Assembly (NCBI RefSeq): GCF_026625645.1
Contig: NZ_CP113056.1
Location: forward strand, 4,377,001 to 4,441,000
DNA: 64,000 nt
Direction: 5' to 3'
From: Ancylobacter sp. SL191
GTDB lineage: Bacteria > Pseudomonadota > Alphaproteobacteria > Rhizobiales > Xanthobacteraceae
A program made the position numbers and the translations under genes. Below the pieces are notes generated by a model, which saw nothing but the letters and a program-made list of their open reading frames with translations, ran no database searches and had not been told where the DNA came from. This document shows positions 52,498 to 62,216 of this stretch, one piece after another. Within the stretch, counting starts at the first letter, position 1; every line of letters starts with the position of its first letter.

Positions 52498-53751
52498 TCA
52501 GCCTTCGCGCGGGGCGACGCCGGAGACATGGTCGCGCAGATCCTGCAGCGAGGCGAAGCGCAGCGTGCCATCTGGCAGGTCCGCCTCGATCGAGCCGTCG
52601 GAATAGAGCTTGTAGGCCATGCCGCCGATGACGCCGGACTTGAGCACGGTGATCTCCGGCTCGGGCGCCGGCTCGTCGTCGCCCAGAAGGTCCGCCTCGC
52701 GCAGGAAAGCGGGCGGGGCGCCCGGATCCGGTCCGAGATCGGCGCGGGGGAACGGCTCGCGCACCAGCGGTTCGTGCAGCACGGGCTCGCGCAACGCCGG
52801 CTCGGCGAGACGCGGCTCGGGGGCACGCGGCTCGGGGGCGGCGCGCCGGACCTCCGCACGCGGCTCCAGCTTGTCCGGCGTCAGGCCGGGGAAGAACGGG
52901 CGCTCGGCCGGCGCGGCGGGCCGTTCCGGCGCCGGGGCGCGCTCGGGCAGGCTGCTGCGCAAGAAGGGCGGCGGGTCGCGCCGCACGGGAACCTCACGCT
53001 CGGTCTCCCGCACAATCTCGGAGGCGGAACGCGGGGGCGGCAGCGGCTCGAAAGGCAGCGCCGTCTCGGGCGCCTCCGGCTCGATCTGCGGCTCCGGCTC
53101 GACCACCGGCTCGGCCTCGCGCTTGCGGCGGAACCAGGACGGAAGGCCACCGGCGGCGGGAGCCGGACGCTCCTCGGCCTCGACCGCCTCAACCGGGCCC
53201 TCGGCCTCGGCCGCCAGGTCCGGCGCACGCTCAAGGCGCGGCTCCGGCTTCAGCTCGGGCTGCGGTTCCGGCTTTGCCTCGACCTTGGGCTCGGGCTTGG
53301 GAGCCGGCCGGGCCTCGGGCTTCGGCTCCGGGCGGGGCGCCGGCTTGGGCACGGGGATGGGTTCCAGCTCGGCGGCGGGCGCCGGCCGGGCCGGCTTCGC
53401 GGGGCGGGACGGGGCCGGCACGGCGGGCTCCGGCTCGGCGGCGAAGGGATCGAAACCGTCGGCGTCGAGGCCCAACGGATGCGCGTGGGCGTGCTCCTGC
53501 AACTCGTGATGCAGGTGGGTCGCCTCTTCCTCCTCGAACTGGATGATGCCGTCGAGCCGGTTGGAAACCTCCACCAGCGCCCGATGCACCAGGCCCAGCG
53601 CCACCAGCAGCAACCCGCCGACGAAAACGATGCTGCCGGATGTGAGCACCGCCGCGCCGGAAGTCGTTTCCGAGCTGTTCAGGCCTAACACGCCGCAGAC
53701 GACGCCGATAACGGCTACCGCCATGCCGACGCCGATGACAATTGCACCCAT
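52498..53751 (-). CDS. Pro/Glu-rich membrane protein of unknown function
   Basis: A 417-residue protein: two transmembrane helices (about 4-23 and 34-56), a coiled-coil/His-rich part (EEEEATHLHHELQEHAHAHPLG), a very long Pro/Glu/Ala/Arg low-complexity region (about 105-365) and a conserved-looking C-terminal motif (ITVLKSGVIGGMAYKLYSDGSIEADLPDGTLRFASLQDLRDHV). The C-terminal domain type occurs in other rhizobial envelope proteins; function unknown. ATG at 53751 chosen because the first helix follows directly. Confidence 0.8.
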   Translation of the reverse strand: MGAIVIGVGMAVAVIGVVCGVLGLNSSETTSGAAVLTSGSIVFVGGLLLVALGLVHRALVEVSNRLDGIIQFEEEEATHLHHELQEHAHAHPLGLDADGFDPFAAEPEPAVPAPSRPAKPARPAPAAELEPIPVPKPAPRPEPKPEARPAPKPEPKVEAKPEPQPELKPEPRLERAPDLAAEAEGPVEAVEAEERPAPAAGGLPSWFRRKREAEPVVEPEPQIEPEAPETALPFEPLPPPRSASEIVRETEREVPVRRDPPPFLRSSLPERAPAPERPAAPAERPFFPGLTPDKLEPRAEVRRAAPEPRAPEPRLAEPALREPVLHEPLVREPFPRADLGPDPGAPPAFLREADLLGDDEPAPEPEITVLKSGVIGGMAYKLYSDGSIEADLPDGTLRFASLQDLRDHVSGVAPREG

Positions 53752-54049
53752 CAACTCACTCCGCCCGACCGATTCGCGCTCGGCCTTGTTCACGTCGACT
53801 TTACGTCCAGACCTGCTTTTACAAAAGCTGCACAGGAAAATGCACCCCTCCACGGGTAATTCGTGGACAGTCTATCCACCGCCTTCACCCCTACGACCTT
53901 CGGCGGAGAAGATTTTCGGCGCACGCGATGCTTTTGGTTGTCGGGCGCGACGGTCCGCCCTATCTAGTCGGAGCCGCCGGGCGTGGTGCCGACGCACCCG
54001 CAACCGATGCCGGAGCGGCGCCGGATTTCATTTCGCGGAGACAGTTTCG

Positions 54050-54646
54050 ATGTCCTTCACGCTTCCCGAGCTTCCCTACTCCTACGACGCCCTCGCCCCC
54101 TATATGTCGCGCGAGACGCTTGAGTATCACCACGACAAGCACCATCAGGCCTATGTCACCAACGGCAACAACCTGCTCAAGGGCACCGAGTGGGAAGGCC
54201 AGTCGCTGGAAGAGATCGTGAAGGGCTCCCACGGCAAGAATGCCGGCCTCTTCAACAATGCCGGCCAGCACTACAACCACCTGCACTTCTGGAACTGGCT
54301 GAAGCCGAATGGCGGCGGCGCCATCCCGGGCGAGCTCGAGAAGAAGATCGTCGAGGATCTCGGCTCGGTGGAGAAGTTCAAGGAAGACTTCATCCAGGCC
54401 GGCGTGACGCAGTTCGGCTCCGGCTGGGCCTGGCTCGCGGTCAAGGACGGCAAGCTCGTCATCGCCAAGACCCCGAATGGCGAGAGCCCGCTGGTCTCCG
54501 GCGCGACCCCGATCCTCGGCGTCGACGTGTGGGAGCACTCCTACTACATCGACTACCGCAACCGTCGTCCCGACTACCTCAAGGCGTTCGTCGAGAACCT
54601 GGTGAACTGGGACTACGTGGCCGAGCTTTATTCCAAGGCCGTCTGA
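54050..54646 (+). CDS. sodB: Superoxide dismutase, Fe type
   Basis: A 198-residue cytoplasmic superoxide dismutase. Metal ligands correspond to His27, His77, Asp159 and His163 (DVWEHSYYIDYRN). Gln73 in NNAGQHYNH occupies the position that distinguishes iron enzymes such as E. coli SodB, so iron is likely, cambialistic behaviour possible. A terminator follows. Confidence 0.95.
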   Translation: MSFTLPELPYSYDALAPYMSRETLEYHHDKHHQAYVTNGNNLLKGTEWEGQSLEEIVKGSHGKNAGLFNNAGQHYNHLHFWNWLKPNGGGAIPGELEKKIVEDLGSVEKFKEDFIQAGVTQFGSGWAWLAVKDGKLVIAKTPNGESPLVSGATPILGVDVWEHSYYIDYRNRRPDYLKAFVENLVNWDYVAELYSKAV

Positions 54647-54670
54647 TCGCCGCGACGACCCGCATCTTCA

Positions 54671-54701
54671 AGGCGTCGGCCCCACGGGCCGGCGCCTTTT
54701 T
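54671..54701 (+). terminator. Intrinsic terminator after sodB
   Basis: AGGCGTCGGCCC-CAC-GGGCCGGCGCCT with one G-T mismatch-like pair, followed by a T run. Confidence 0.88.
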
Positions 54702-54709
54702 GCTGCGCC

Positions 54710-55048
54710 CTACCCGGCATAGGGCCGGCGCGGGCGCGGCTGGTCACTGATGACGCAGTAATCCGCCCAGAAATTGTACTGGTAGGTCGAGCGCCACTGG
54801 TACAGCCAGTTGTCGCATTCCGCCTTGGTGCGGAAGCAGCCTTCCACGGTACGGGTCTGCAGGCGGTTGAGATAGAGCCCCCATTCGCGCTGGCCGGTGA
54901 AATGGCCGTACCAGAGCTTGTTGGGCGGAATGCTCTGCGCCATCACCTTGCAGTCGCCGCCGGGAAACGCGCCGGTGAATTCATAGGCCTGCGCCGCGCC
55001 GGCGGCGAGCGCCACACACGCCACGATCATCGCCATCATCGCCCGCAT
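54710..55048 (-). CDS. Small exported protein of unknown function
   Basis: A 112-residue protein with a signal peptide (about 1-21, ending AAQA) and a mature part rich in Trp/Tyr with four cysteines (DCKVM, GCFRTKAECDNWLYQW, DYCVI), so two disulphides are plausible. No family recognised. Convergent with sodB. Confidence 0.8.
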   Translation of the reverse strand: MRAMMAMIVACVALAAGAAQAYEFTGAFPGGDCKVMAQSIPPNKLWYGHFTGQREWGLYLNRLQTRTVEGCFRTKAECDNWLYQWRSTYQYNFWADYCVISDQPRPRRPYAG

Positions 55049-55117
55049 GACACGCCCTCCCTGCCGGATGCCCCATCTTAGCGGGGGCACACGGGGCTGG
55101 CGACCGGCGACGCGCGG

Positions 55118-56128
55118 CTAGAGCCAGCGCACCGCCCGCAGCAGCGCCACCAGCCCTGCCCCGAGCAGCCCGGCGATGAGGGTCACCGCCCAGAAGCCGT
55201 TCGGATCCTGTGCGCCGGGAATGCCTTCGACATTCATGCCCATCAACCCGGTAATCAGCGTCATCGGCGCGAACACCACCGTCACCGCCGCCAGCACCAG
55301 CATGGAATGGTTCATCTGCTCGGCGCGGCGTTCCACCATCTGGTCATAGATCACCGCCGCGCGGTCGCGCACCGAGTCGAGTTCCTCGGCGAAGCGCGTC
55401 ACCCGGTCCGCCGCCTCGCGCAGCCGGTTGCGGTCGCGCGGGGAAAGCCACTCGGCATCCTCCAGCGAGAAATGGTTCAGCGCTTCGCGCTGCGGGGCGA
55501 TGTAGCGGCGCAGGATGATGGCGACGCGCCGTACCTCCGAAACCTTCATGCTGAGATTGGACAGCGTCGCCTTGAACACCTGCTCCTCCAGCTCGTCCGC
55601 CTGCTCGGCGAGCGCGGTGATGACGGTGTCCATCCGGTCGACGAGGCGCATGGAGATGTCGGCGACGAACTCGCCGGGCGTGCGCGGGGCGCGGCCGCGC
55701 TGGATCGCGTCCTCGAAATCGCCCATGGCCGAGAGCGGGCGCTTGCGCACGGAGACGATGCGGTTCGGCTCCACCCAGAAGCGCACCGAATGCATCTCGT
55801 CCGGCAGCGAATAGGGCATGAGGTTGATGCCGCGCAGATTGAGGAAGGCGCCGTGCTCGTAGAGCGCGCAGCGCGGGCGCGTTTCCGCCGCCACCAGCGA
55901 TTCAACGATGCCGGGATCGATGCCGGCGGCATTGTTCAGCCAGCTCTGGCCGTGGCGGTGATCGAGCTGCTGCAGGCTGATCCAGATGAAGGCCGGCGCG
56001 CGGGGCGGACCCTGGTGAATCTCCTCCCAGCCGGCGCGCCGCGCGCCGCCGGCGCCGTCGAAGATCCAGGCGCTGACCAGGCCTTCCGTATCGAAATCGG
56101 GCACGCGCGCACTCCTTCGGGTCGGCAT
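55118..56128 (-). CDS. CorA/ZntB-type divalent metal transporter
   Basis: A 336-residue channel protein: large N-terminal cytoplasmic domain with helical stretch (RDRNLREAADRVTRFAEELDSVRDRAAVIYDQMVERRAEQMN) and two C-terminal membrane helices; the selectivity motif GMNVEGIPG follows the first helix. EGIPG rather than the classic MPEL loop suggests the ZntB subgroup. Could import or export zinc or other divalent ions. Confidence 0.92.
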   Translation of the reverse strand: MPTRRSARVPDFDTEGLVSAWIFDGAGGARRAGWEEIHQGPPRAPAFIWISLQQLDHRHGQSWLNNAAGIDPGIVESLVAAETRPRCALYEHGAFLNLRGINLMPYSLPDEMHSVRFWVEPNRIVSVRKRPLSAMGDFEDAIQRGRAPRTPGEFVADISMRLVDRMDTVITALAEQADELEEQVFKATLSNLSMKVSEVRRVAIILRRYIAPQREALNHFSLEDAEWLSPRDRNRLREAADRVTRFAEELDSVRDRAAVIYDQMVERRAEQMNHSMLVLAAVTVVFAPMTLITGLMGMNVEGIPGAQDPNGFWAVTLIAGLLGAGLVALLRAVRWL

Positions 56129-56285
56129 GAACAGCCGATGAACGGCTGCATTGGAATGCGTTCAGTTTGATGAACCTATTGCAACAGCCGGTTCAGCTTG
56201 TGTTCTGGGGCACCGTTCTAGCTTTGACTTCATCAACGGCCAATACCGGCCGCGAGCGACCCGCAGAGTTCCGACGAGGACCGCC

Positions 56286-56675
56286 ATGATCCGCCTCGCA
56301 AAGCCCACCAAGCTCGCCGCGCTTGCCCTTATCGGGGCGACGCTGGCCTCGGTTCCCACCGCGTCCTATGCGCGCAACAACACCGGCGCCGCCGTGGCGG
56401 CCGGGATCGCCGGCGGGCTGCTGCTCGGGGGCATCGCCGCCGCTGCCGCCAGCGACTATGACCGCGGCAACAACTACTATGCCCCGCCCCCGCCTCCCCC
56501 GCCGCGTTATGGCTACGGCTATGGTGGCGGTTACGGCGGCGGCTATGGCCCGCGCTACGTGCCGGCCTATGGGCCGGGCTACCGCCCCTACCGCCCGCGC
56601 TGCTGGGTGGAGACGCAGACCTTCTATAACCGCTGGGGCTATCCCCGCTCGCGCGACGTGGAAGTCTGCCGCTGA
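56286..56675 (+). CDS. Gly/Tyr/Pro-rich exported protein
   Basis: A 129-residue protein: signal peptide (about 1-29), hydrophobic glycine-rich segment (GAAVAAGIAGGLLLGGIAAAA), a Pro run and GYGYGGGYGGGYGP repeats (about 75-97), and a two-cysteine C-terminus (CWVETQTFYNRWGYPRSRDVEVCR). Resembles small rhizobial envelope proteins. ATG at 56286 with GAGGA upstream. Confidence 0.82.
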   Translation: MIRLAKPTKLAALALIGATLASVPTASYARNNTGAAVAAGIAGGLLLGGIAAAAASDYDRGNNYYAPPPPPPPRYGYGYGGGYGGGYGPRYVPAYGPGYRPYRPRCWVETQTFYNRWGYPRSRDVEVCR

Positions 56676-56727
56676 GCGGCACGGCACCGTATGAACGGGG
56701 CGGCGGAGCGATCCGCCGCCTTCGCCG

Positions 56728-57270
56728 TCAGTAGATGACCGGCTGCGGCTCGACCTTGACGATGCCGGAGCGGTCCAACGTCTCCAGCGCCGCACGCACC
56801 GCCACGCCGCCGACGACGAGATCGGGCGCCAGTTCCGCCAGCGGGATCAGCGCGAAGGCGCGCTCCATCATGCGCGGATGCGGAATTTCGAGGTCCGGCT
56901 CATCCACCCGGTCCTCGCCATAGAGCAGGATGTCGATATCGATGGTGCGCGGTCCGAAACGCACCTCCCGCGTGCGGTCCCGCCCGAAGGCGTGCTCGAC
57001 GCCGAGCAGCATGTGCAGCAGCTCGCGCGCCGACAGCTCGGTCTCCACCGCCACCACCATATTGAGATAGGGCCCCTGCGGCACCGGCCCCCAAGGCGGG
57101 GTCTCGTAGAGCGACGAGCGGGCGATGATGGTGAGCCCGGTGCGGGCGATCACGCCTACCGCCTTCGCCATGGTGCCCGCCCGATCGCCCAGATTGGAGC
57201 CGAGGCAGAGATAGGCGGTGCGCTTCTCGACCTTGCGCGGCCGACGGATGAAGAAGTCAGGCGGCGCCAC
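56728..57270 (-). CDS. folK: HPPK, folate biosynthesis pyrophosphokinase
   Basis: Transfers pyrophosphate from ATP to 6-hydroxymethyl-7,8-dihydropterin. 180 residues with LCLGSNLGDR (about 21-30), YETPPWG, and RFGPRTIDIDILLY carrying the Mg-binding Asp pair. Overlaps the folP stop by 14 bases. No folB (dihydroneopterin aldolase) is present between them. Confidence 0.95.
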   Translation of the reverse strand: MAPPDFFIRRPRKVEKRTAYLCLGSNLGDRAGTMAKAVGVIARTGLTIIARSSLYETPPWGPVPQGPYLNMVVAVETELSARELLHMLLGVEHAFGRDRTREVRFGPRTIDIDILLYGEDRVDEPDLEIPHPRMMERAFALIPLAELAPDLVVGGVAVRAALETLDRSGIVKVEPQPVIY

Positions 57271-58099
57271 GGATCGCCTCCGTCACCCGCGCGGCCTGCA
57301 CATGGGCGGCAACGTCATGCACGCGGATCATCGCGCAGCCGGCCATGATGCCGATGACGTTGGAGGCGATGGTGCCCGGCAGGCGCTCAGCCGGCGTGGT
57401 CTCGATCACCTTGCCGATCAGCGATTTGCGCGAGGTGCCCAGCAGCAGCGGAAAGCCGAGCTTGCCGATCTCGGCCAGCGAGCCGATGGCCTTCAGGTTC
57501 TGCTCGAAGCTCTTGCCGAAGCCGATGCCGGGATCGAGCGCGATGCGGTCGGGCCGGATGCCCGCGCGCGCCGCCCGCTCCAGCGCCTGCTCGAAGAAGG
57601 CGATGATGTCGGCGACGATATCGACGGTCGGATCGACGCTCGCCCGGTTGTGCATGGCGACCACGCCCGCATCATGGGCAGCCGCGACGCGCGCCATGTC
57701 CGGGTCGCCCATCAGCCCCCAGATGTCGTTGACGATGACCGCGCCCGCCTTCAGCGCCGCCTCGGCGACAGCGGCCTTCTGCGTGTCGATGGAGATCGGC
57801 ACGGGCAGCCCCGCCAGCGCCTCGATGGCCGGGAGCACGCGGCGCAGTTCCTCCTCCACCGGCACCGGCGTGTGGCCCGGCCGGGTGGATTCGCCACCAA
57901 TATCGAGAATATCGGCGCCCTCCGCGACCAGGCGGTGCGCGTTCGCCACCGCATCGTCCAACGCCGTGCTGCGCCCGCCATCGGAGAAGGAATCGGGCGT
58001 CACATTGAGGATGCCCATGATGAGCGTGCGGCCCGCATAATCGAGCCGGCGGCCACGCGCGTCGAAAAGGCGATCAGTGGGCGGAGGAAGTACAGCCAT
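57257..58099 (-). CDS. folP: Dihydropteroate synthase
   Basis: Condenses hydroxymethyl-dihydropterin pyrophosphate with p-aminobenzoate; sulphonamide target. 280 residues with GILNVTPDSFSDGG (29-42), ADILDIGGESTRPG, and GFGKSFEQNLKAI. The ATG at 58099 gives MAVLPPPTDRLF; a longer frame exists upstream. First gene of the folP-folK unit. Confidence 0.95.
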   Translation of the reverse strand: MAVLPPPTDRLFDARGRRLDYAGRTLIMGILNVTPDSFSDGGRSTALDDAVANAHRLVAEGADILDIGGESTRPGHTPVPVEEELRRVLPAIEALAGLPVPISIDTQKAAVAEAALKAGAVIVNDIWGLMGDPDMARVAAAHDAGVVAMHNRASVDPTVDIVADIIAFFEQALERAARAGIRPDRIALDPGIGFGKSFEQNLKAIGSLAEIGKLGFPLLLGTSRKSLIGKVIETTPAERLPGTIASNVIGIMAGCAMIRVHDVAAHVQAARVTEAIRGAA

Positions 58100-58260
58100 G
58101 GCGGTTCCGGCGTCGCGTGTCGTTCCCACCAAATCGCCCGCCACGCGGCGGAAGGCAAGGGCTGGCGGTCAGCCGGGCGGCGCCTTCGCCATTCCCCGGC
58201 TTGCCTCGCCGCACGCGGCGCGCTCTAAAGTGGCGTCAGACACGCCCGCAGAGGACCACC

Positions 58261-59763
58261 ATGTCCGGTGACATCGACGGCAAGATCTTTCTCGGCCGCA
58301 GCGACACGCCCGAATATCTCTCGCTCAAGCTCGCCAACCGGCACGGCCTCGCCACCGGCGCCACCGGCACCGGCAAGACGGTGACGTTGCAGACGCTGGC
58401 GGAAGGCTTCTCACGGGCCGGTGTCCCGGTCTTCGCCGCCGACATCAAGGGCGACCTCTCCGGCATCGCCATGCAAGGCGAGGGACCGGACTGGATCCTC
58501 AAGCGCTGCGCGGAAATCGGCATCGACTATGTGCCGGACGAATTCCCGGTGATCTTCTGGGATCTGTTCGGCGAGCAGGGTCACCCGGTGCGCGCCACGG
58601 TCTCGGAGATGGGGCCGCTGCTGCTGGCCAGGCTGATGAACCTCAATGAGGTTCAGGAAGGCGTGCTCAACGTCGTCTTCCGCGTCGCTGACGAGCAGGG
58701 CCTCCTGCTGCTCGACCTCAAGGATCTGCGCGCTATGCTCGCCTTCGTGGCGGAGAATGCGGGCAAGCTCACCACGACCTATGGCAATGTCTCGGCCGCG
58801 ACCGTTGGTGCCATCCAGCGCCAGCTTCTGGTTCTCGAAAATCAAGGCGCCGACAAGTTCTTCGGCGAGCCGGCGCTGAAGATCAGCGATCTCATGCGGG
58901 TCGAGCCGCGCTCGGGCTATGGCACGATCAGCATCCTCGCCGCCGACAAGCTGATGGGCGCGCCGCAACTCTACGCCACCTTCCTGCTCTGGCTGCTGTC
59001 GGAACTGTTCGAGGAGCTTCCCGAGGTCGGCGACCCCGACAAGCCCAAGGTCGTGTTCTTCTTCGACGAGGCGCACCTCCTGTTCGACGGCGCACCAAGG
59101 GCCCTGTTGCAGAAGATCGAGCAGGTGGTGCGGCTCATCCGCTCCAAGGGCGTCGGCGTCTATTTCGTCACCCAGAACCCGCTGGATGTGCCGGAAAGCG
59201 TGCTGGCCCAGCTCGGCAACCGGGTGCAGCACGCGCTGCGCGCCTTCACCCCGCGCGACCAGAAGGCGGTGAAATCCGCCGCCGACACCTTCCGCCCCAA
59301 CCCGGCGCTCGACACCGCCCGCGTCATCACCGAGCTCGGCAAGGGCGAGGCGCTGGTCTCGACGCTGGAGGGCAATGGCACGCCTTCCATCGTCCAGCGC
59401 ACGCTCATCGCCCCACCGGCCAGCCGTGTCGGCCCGATCACGCCGGAGGAGAGGAAGGTGGCGCTCCAGAGGAGCCCGGTGCGCGGCATCTATGACGAAA
59501 CGCTGGACGCCGACTCCGCCTATGAGATGCTCGCCCGCCGCGCCGCCGAGAGCCCGGCCCCGGAGACGCCCGCCCCCACGCAGGCCGATGCCGCCGGCGG
59601 CGGCTGGATCAGCGATGTGCTGGGCGGGCTTTTCGGCAGCGGACGCACGCGCGGGCGCATGACGATCGGCGAACAGGTCACGCGGCAGGTGACGCGCGAG
59701 GTGACCAATCAGGTCACAAAGGCCATCCTGCGCAACATTCTCGGCGGGGCGCGACGGCGCTAG
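58261..59763 (+). CDS. HerA-like DUF853 ATPase
   Basis: A 500-residue P-loop ATPase: Walker A GATGTGKT (33-40), Walker B FFFDEAHLLFDG (about 263-274), and a sensor region VGVYFVTQNPLDVPESVLAQLGNR. DUF853/HerA-like proteins are FtsK/HerA relatives of unknown cellular role, with DNA translocation suspected. A C-terminal linker and a repetitive helix (EQVTRQVTREVTNQVTKA) follow. Confidence 0.92.
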   Translation: MSGDIDGKIFLGRSDTPEYLSLKLANRHGLATGATGTGKTVTLQTLAEGFSRAGVPVFAADIKGDLSGIAMQGEGPDWILKRCAEIGIDYVPDEFPVIFWDLFGEQGHPVRATVSEMGPLLLARLMNLNEVQEGVLNVVFRVADEQGLLLLDLKDLRAMLAFVAENAGKLTTTYGNVSAATVGAIQRQLLVLENQGADKFFGEPALKISDLMRVEPRSGYGTISILAADKLMGAPQLYATFLLWLLSELFEELPEVGDPDKPKVVFFFDEAHLLFDGAPRALLQKIEQVVRLIRSKGVGVYFVTQNPLDVPESVLAQLGNRVQHALRAFTPRDQKAVKSAADTFRPNPALDTARVITELGKGEALVSTLEGNGTPSIVQRTLIAPPASRVGPITPEERKVALQRSPVRGIYDETLDADSAYEMLARRAAESPAPETPAPTQADAAGGGWISDVLGGLFGSGRTRGRMTIGEQVTRQVTREVTNQVTKAILRNILGGARRR

Positions 59764-59812
59764 CCACCCCTACCCCCGCCCCGGCGGGGCCAATCGCACA
59801 AGGAACTTTCTG

Positions 59813-61195
59813 ATGAGCGATCTCGATCGCGTCCTCGCCGCCGTCGATGCCGATCTCGACGGCGCCCTGGAACGGCTCTTCGCCTTCCTGCGCATTCCCT
59901 CGATCTCGACCGACAGCGCCTATGCGAGCGAATGCCGCCGCGCCGGCCAGTGGCTGGTGGACGATCTCGCCGGCCTCGGCCTCGCCGCCAAGCTCAACGA
60001 CACGCCCGGCCACCCGGTCGTCACCGGCATCTCGCAGCTCGGCACCGGCAAGCGCGTGCTGTTCTACGGCCATTACGACGTGCAGCCGGTCGATCCGCTG
60101 GAACTGTGGGAGAACCCACCCTTCGAGCCGAAGATCGTCGAGGGGCCGAACGGGGTGAAGCGTATCGTCGCGCGCGGCTCCTCCGACGACAAGGGCCAGG
60201 TGATGACCTTCGTCGAGGCCTGCCGCGCCTATCTCAAGGTCACCGGCACGCTGCCCGTCGACGTCACCATCATGGTCGAGGGCGAGGAGGAGAACGGTTC
60301 GGGCAACCTGCCGCCCTTCCTTGAGGCCAACCGCGACGCGCTTGCCGCCAACCTCGCGCTGGTCTGCGACACCTCGATGTGGAACGCGACGACGCCGGCC
60401 ATCACCGTCTCGCTGCGCGGGCTGATGCATGACGAGATCGTCGTCACCTGCTCCAATCGCGACCTGCATTCGGGCTATTATGGCGGGGCCGCCGCCAACC
60501 CGCTGCATGTGCTCTCCACGATCATCGGTGCCGTGCATGGGCCGGAGGGGCGCATCACCATTCCAGGCTTCTATGACGGCGTGGTCGAGCCGCCGGACGA
60601 GGTGAAGGCGCAGTGGAACACGCTGGGGCTGACGCCCGAGGTGTTCCTCGGCCCGATCGGCCTGTCACAGCCCATCGGCGAGCAGGGCCGCTCGCTGGTG
60701 GAGATGACCACCTCGCGCCCGACCTTCGAGGTCAACGGCATGTGGGGCGGTTATATTGGCGAGGGCGCGAAAACCGTCATCCCCTCCATCGCCACGGCCA
60801 AGATCTCCTGCCGCCTCGTCGCCGGACAGAACCCGGTGCATGTGCGCGACGCGGTGCGCGCTTTCGTGCGCAGCTTCATTCCCGCCGACTGCTCGGTCGC
60901 GTTCCGCGGCGGCGAGGGCTCGCCGGCGGTCGCCGTCTCCCATGACAACCCGAACCTCGCCAAGGCCAGCGCCGCGCTGGGCGACGAATGGGGCAAGCCT
61001 GCGGTGACAGTCGGCGCGGGCGGCTCGATCCCGATCGTCGGCCATTTCAAGAAGACGCTGGATCAGGACACGCTGCTGATCGGCTTCGCGCTGGACGATG
61101 ACCGCATCCACTCGCCGAACGAGAAATACGACCTCGCCTCCTTCCACAAGGGCATTCGCAGCTGGGTGCGCGTGCTGGCGGCGCTGGCCGACTGA
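59813..61195 (+). CDS. M20-family dipeptidase
   Basis: A 460-residue zinc metallopeptidase: His87 and Asp89 in FYGHYDVQP, ARGSSDDKGQ (bridging Asp near 125-130), EGEEENGSGNL (general base Glu). Dimerisation lid domain about 215-340 with HSGYYGG. Probably cleaves dipeptides or acylated amino acids. Followed by hairpin repeats. Confidence 0.93.
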   Translation: MSDLDRVLAAVDADLDGALERLFAFLRIPSISTDSAYASECRRAGQWLVDDLAGLGLAAKLNDTPGHPVVTGISQLGTGKRVLFYGHYDVQPVDPLELWENPPFEPKIVEGPNGVKRIVARGSSDDKGQVMTFVEACRAYLKVTGTLPVDVTIMVEGEEENGSGNLPPFLEANRDALAANLALVCDTSMWNATTPAITVSLRGLMHDEIVVTCSNRDLHSGYYGGAAANPLHVLSTIIGAVHGPEGRITIPGFYDGVVEPPDEVKAQWNTLGLTPEVFLGPIGLSQPIGEQGRSLVEMTTSRPTFEVNGMWGGYIGEGAKTVIPSIATAKISCRLVAGQNPVHVRDAVRAFVRSFIPADCSVAFRGGEGSPAVAVSHDNPNLAKASAALGDEWGKPAVTVGAGGSIPIVGHFKKTLDQDTLLIGFALDDDRIHSPNEKYDLASFHKGIRSWVRVLAALAD

Positions 61196-61206
61196 GCCGC
61201 GCCCTG

Positions 61207-61271
61207 AAAGTCGCATGGCGGGGTCTTGCCCGCCAAGGGTCTAAAGTCGCGTGGCGGGGTCTTCCCCGCCA
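61207..61271. repeat. Two direct 29-bp hairpin repeats
   Basis: AAAGTCGCATGGCGGGGTCTTGCCCGCCA (61207-61235) and a copy with two changes (61243-61271), 7 bases apart; each folds via TGGCGGG/CCCGCCA. Located after the M20 peptidase gene and before the aminotransferase gene; possibly mRNA-stabilising or REP-like. Confidence 0.85.
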
Positions 61272-61336
61272 TGCCAGAACCGCTCACCCGAAACTGCCGG
61301 CCGCGTGAGGCGGCCGCGACGCGCGGAGCCTTTCCG

Positions 61337-62197
61337 ATGTCCCATAGCTGGACCCGCACCTTCACCTATCTCGACGGCGCCTGGCATGAGGGCAATGTGC
61401 CGATCATGGGCGTGCGCACCCACGCCGCCTGGCTCGGCACTTCGGTGTTCGATGGCGCCCGCGCCTTTGAGGGCGTGACGCCGGACCTCGAACTGCACTG
61501 CCTGCGCGTCAACCGCTCGGCGGTCGCGATGGGGCTGAAGGCGGTGGTGCCGGTGGAGAAGTGGATCGAGCTGACCCACCAGGGCCTCAAGCACTTCGCG
61601 CCGGATGCCGCGCTCTATATCCGGCCGATGTACTGGGCCGAATATCCCGGCGCGCGCACGGTGGATGCGGATGCCGAGTCGACCCGCTGGTGCCTCAGCC
61701 TCTATGAGGCCGGCATGCCCGACCCGGCGCATGGCACGGCCATCACCCTCTCGCCCTTCCGCCGCCCGACGGTGGAATGCGCGGTGACCGACGCCAAGGC
61801 CGGCGCGCTCTACCCGAACAATGCCCGCGCGCTAGTCGAGGCGCATAAGCGCGGCTTCGATAATGCGGCGCTGTGCGACATGCTCGGCAATGTCGCCGAG
61901 CTCGCCACCGCCAATGTCTTCATGGTGAAGGACGGCGTCGCCTTCACCCCCGCCGCCAACGGCACGTTCCTCGCCGGCATCACCCGCACCCGCACCATCG
62001 GCCTCTTGCGCGAGGCGGGCGTCGAGGTGGTCGAGACCTCGCTGCGCTGGGAGGATTTCCGCGGCGCGGACGAGCTGTTCACCACCGGCAACTACTCGAA
62101 GGTCTCCCCGATCACCCGCATCGAGGAGCGCGAGTTGCAGCCCGGCCCGGTCTATCGCCGCGCCCGCAAGCTCTATTGGGACTTCGCCCATAGCTGA
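61337..62197 (+). CDS. ilvE: Branched-chain amino-acid aminotransferase (class IV)
   Basis: PLP fold-type IV aminotransferase, 286 residues. Lys154 in [16 protein letters not shown] is the cofactor lysine; FDGARAFEG (38-46) and [16 protein letters not shown] are family motifs. Branched-chain specificity is the usual annotation; D-amino-acid or other activity is possible. The meaB gene follows 19 bases later. Confidence 0.88.
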   Translation: MSHSWTRTFTYLDGAWHEGNVPIMGVRTHAAWLGTSVFDGARAFEGVTPDLELHCLRVNRSAVAMGLKAVVPVEKWIELTHQGLKHFAPDAALYIRPMYWAEYPGARTVDADAESTRWCLSLYEAGMPDPAHGTAITLSPFRRPTVECAVTDAKAGALYPNNARALVEAHKRGFDNAALCDMLGNVAELATANVFMVKDGVAFTPAANGTFLAGITRTRTIGLLREAGVEVVETSLRWEDFRGADELFTTGNYSKVSPITRIEERELQPGPVYRRARKLYWDFAHS

Positions 62198-62216
62198 TCG
62201 AAAGCCTGGCCCCGCC

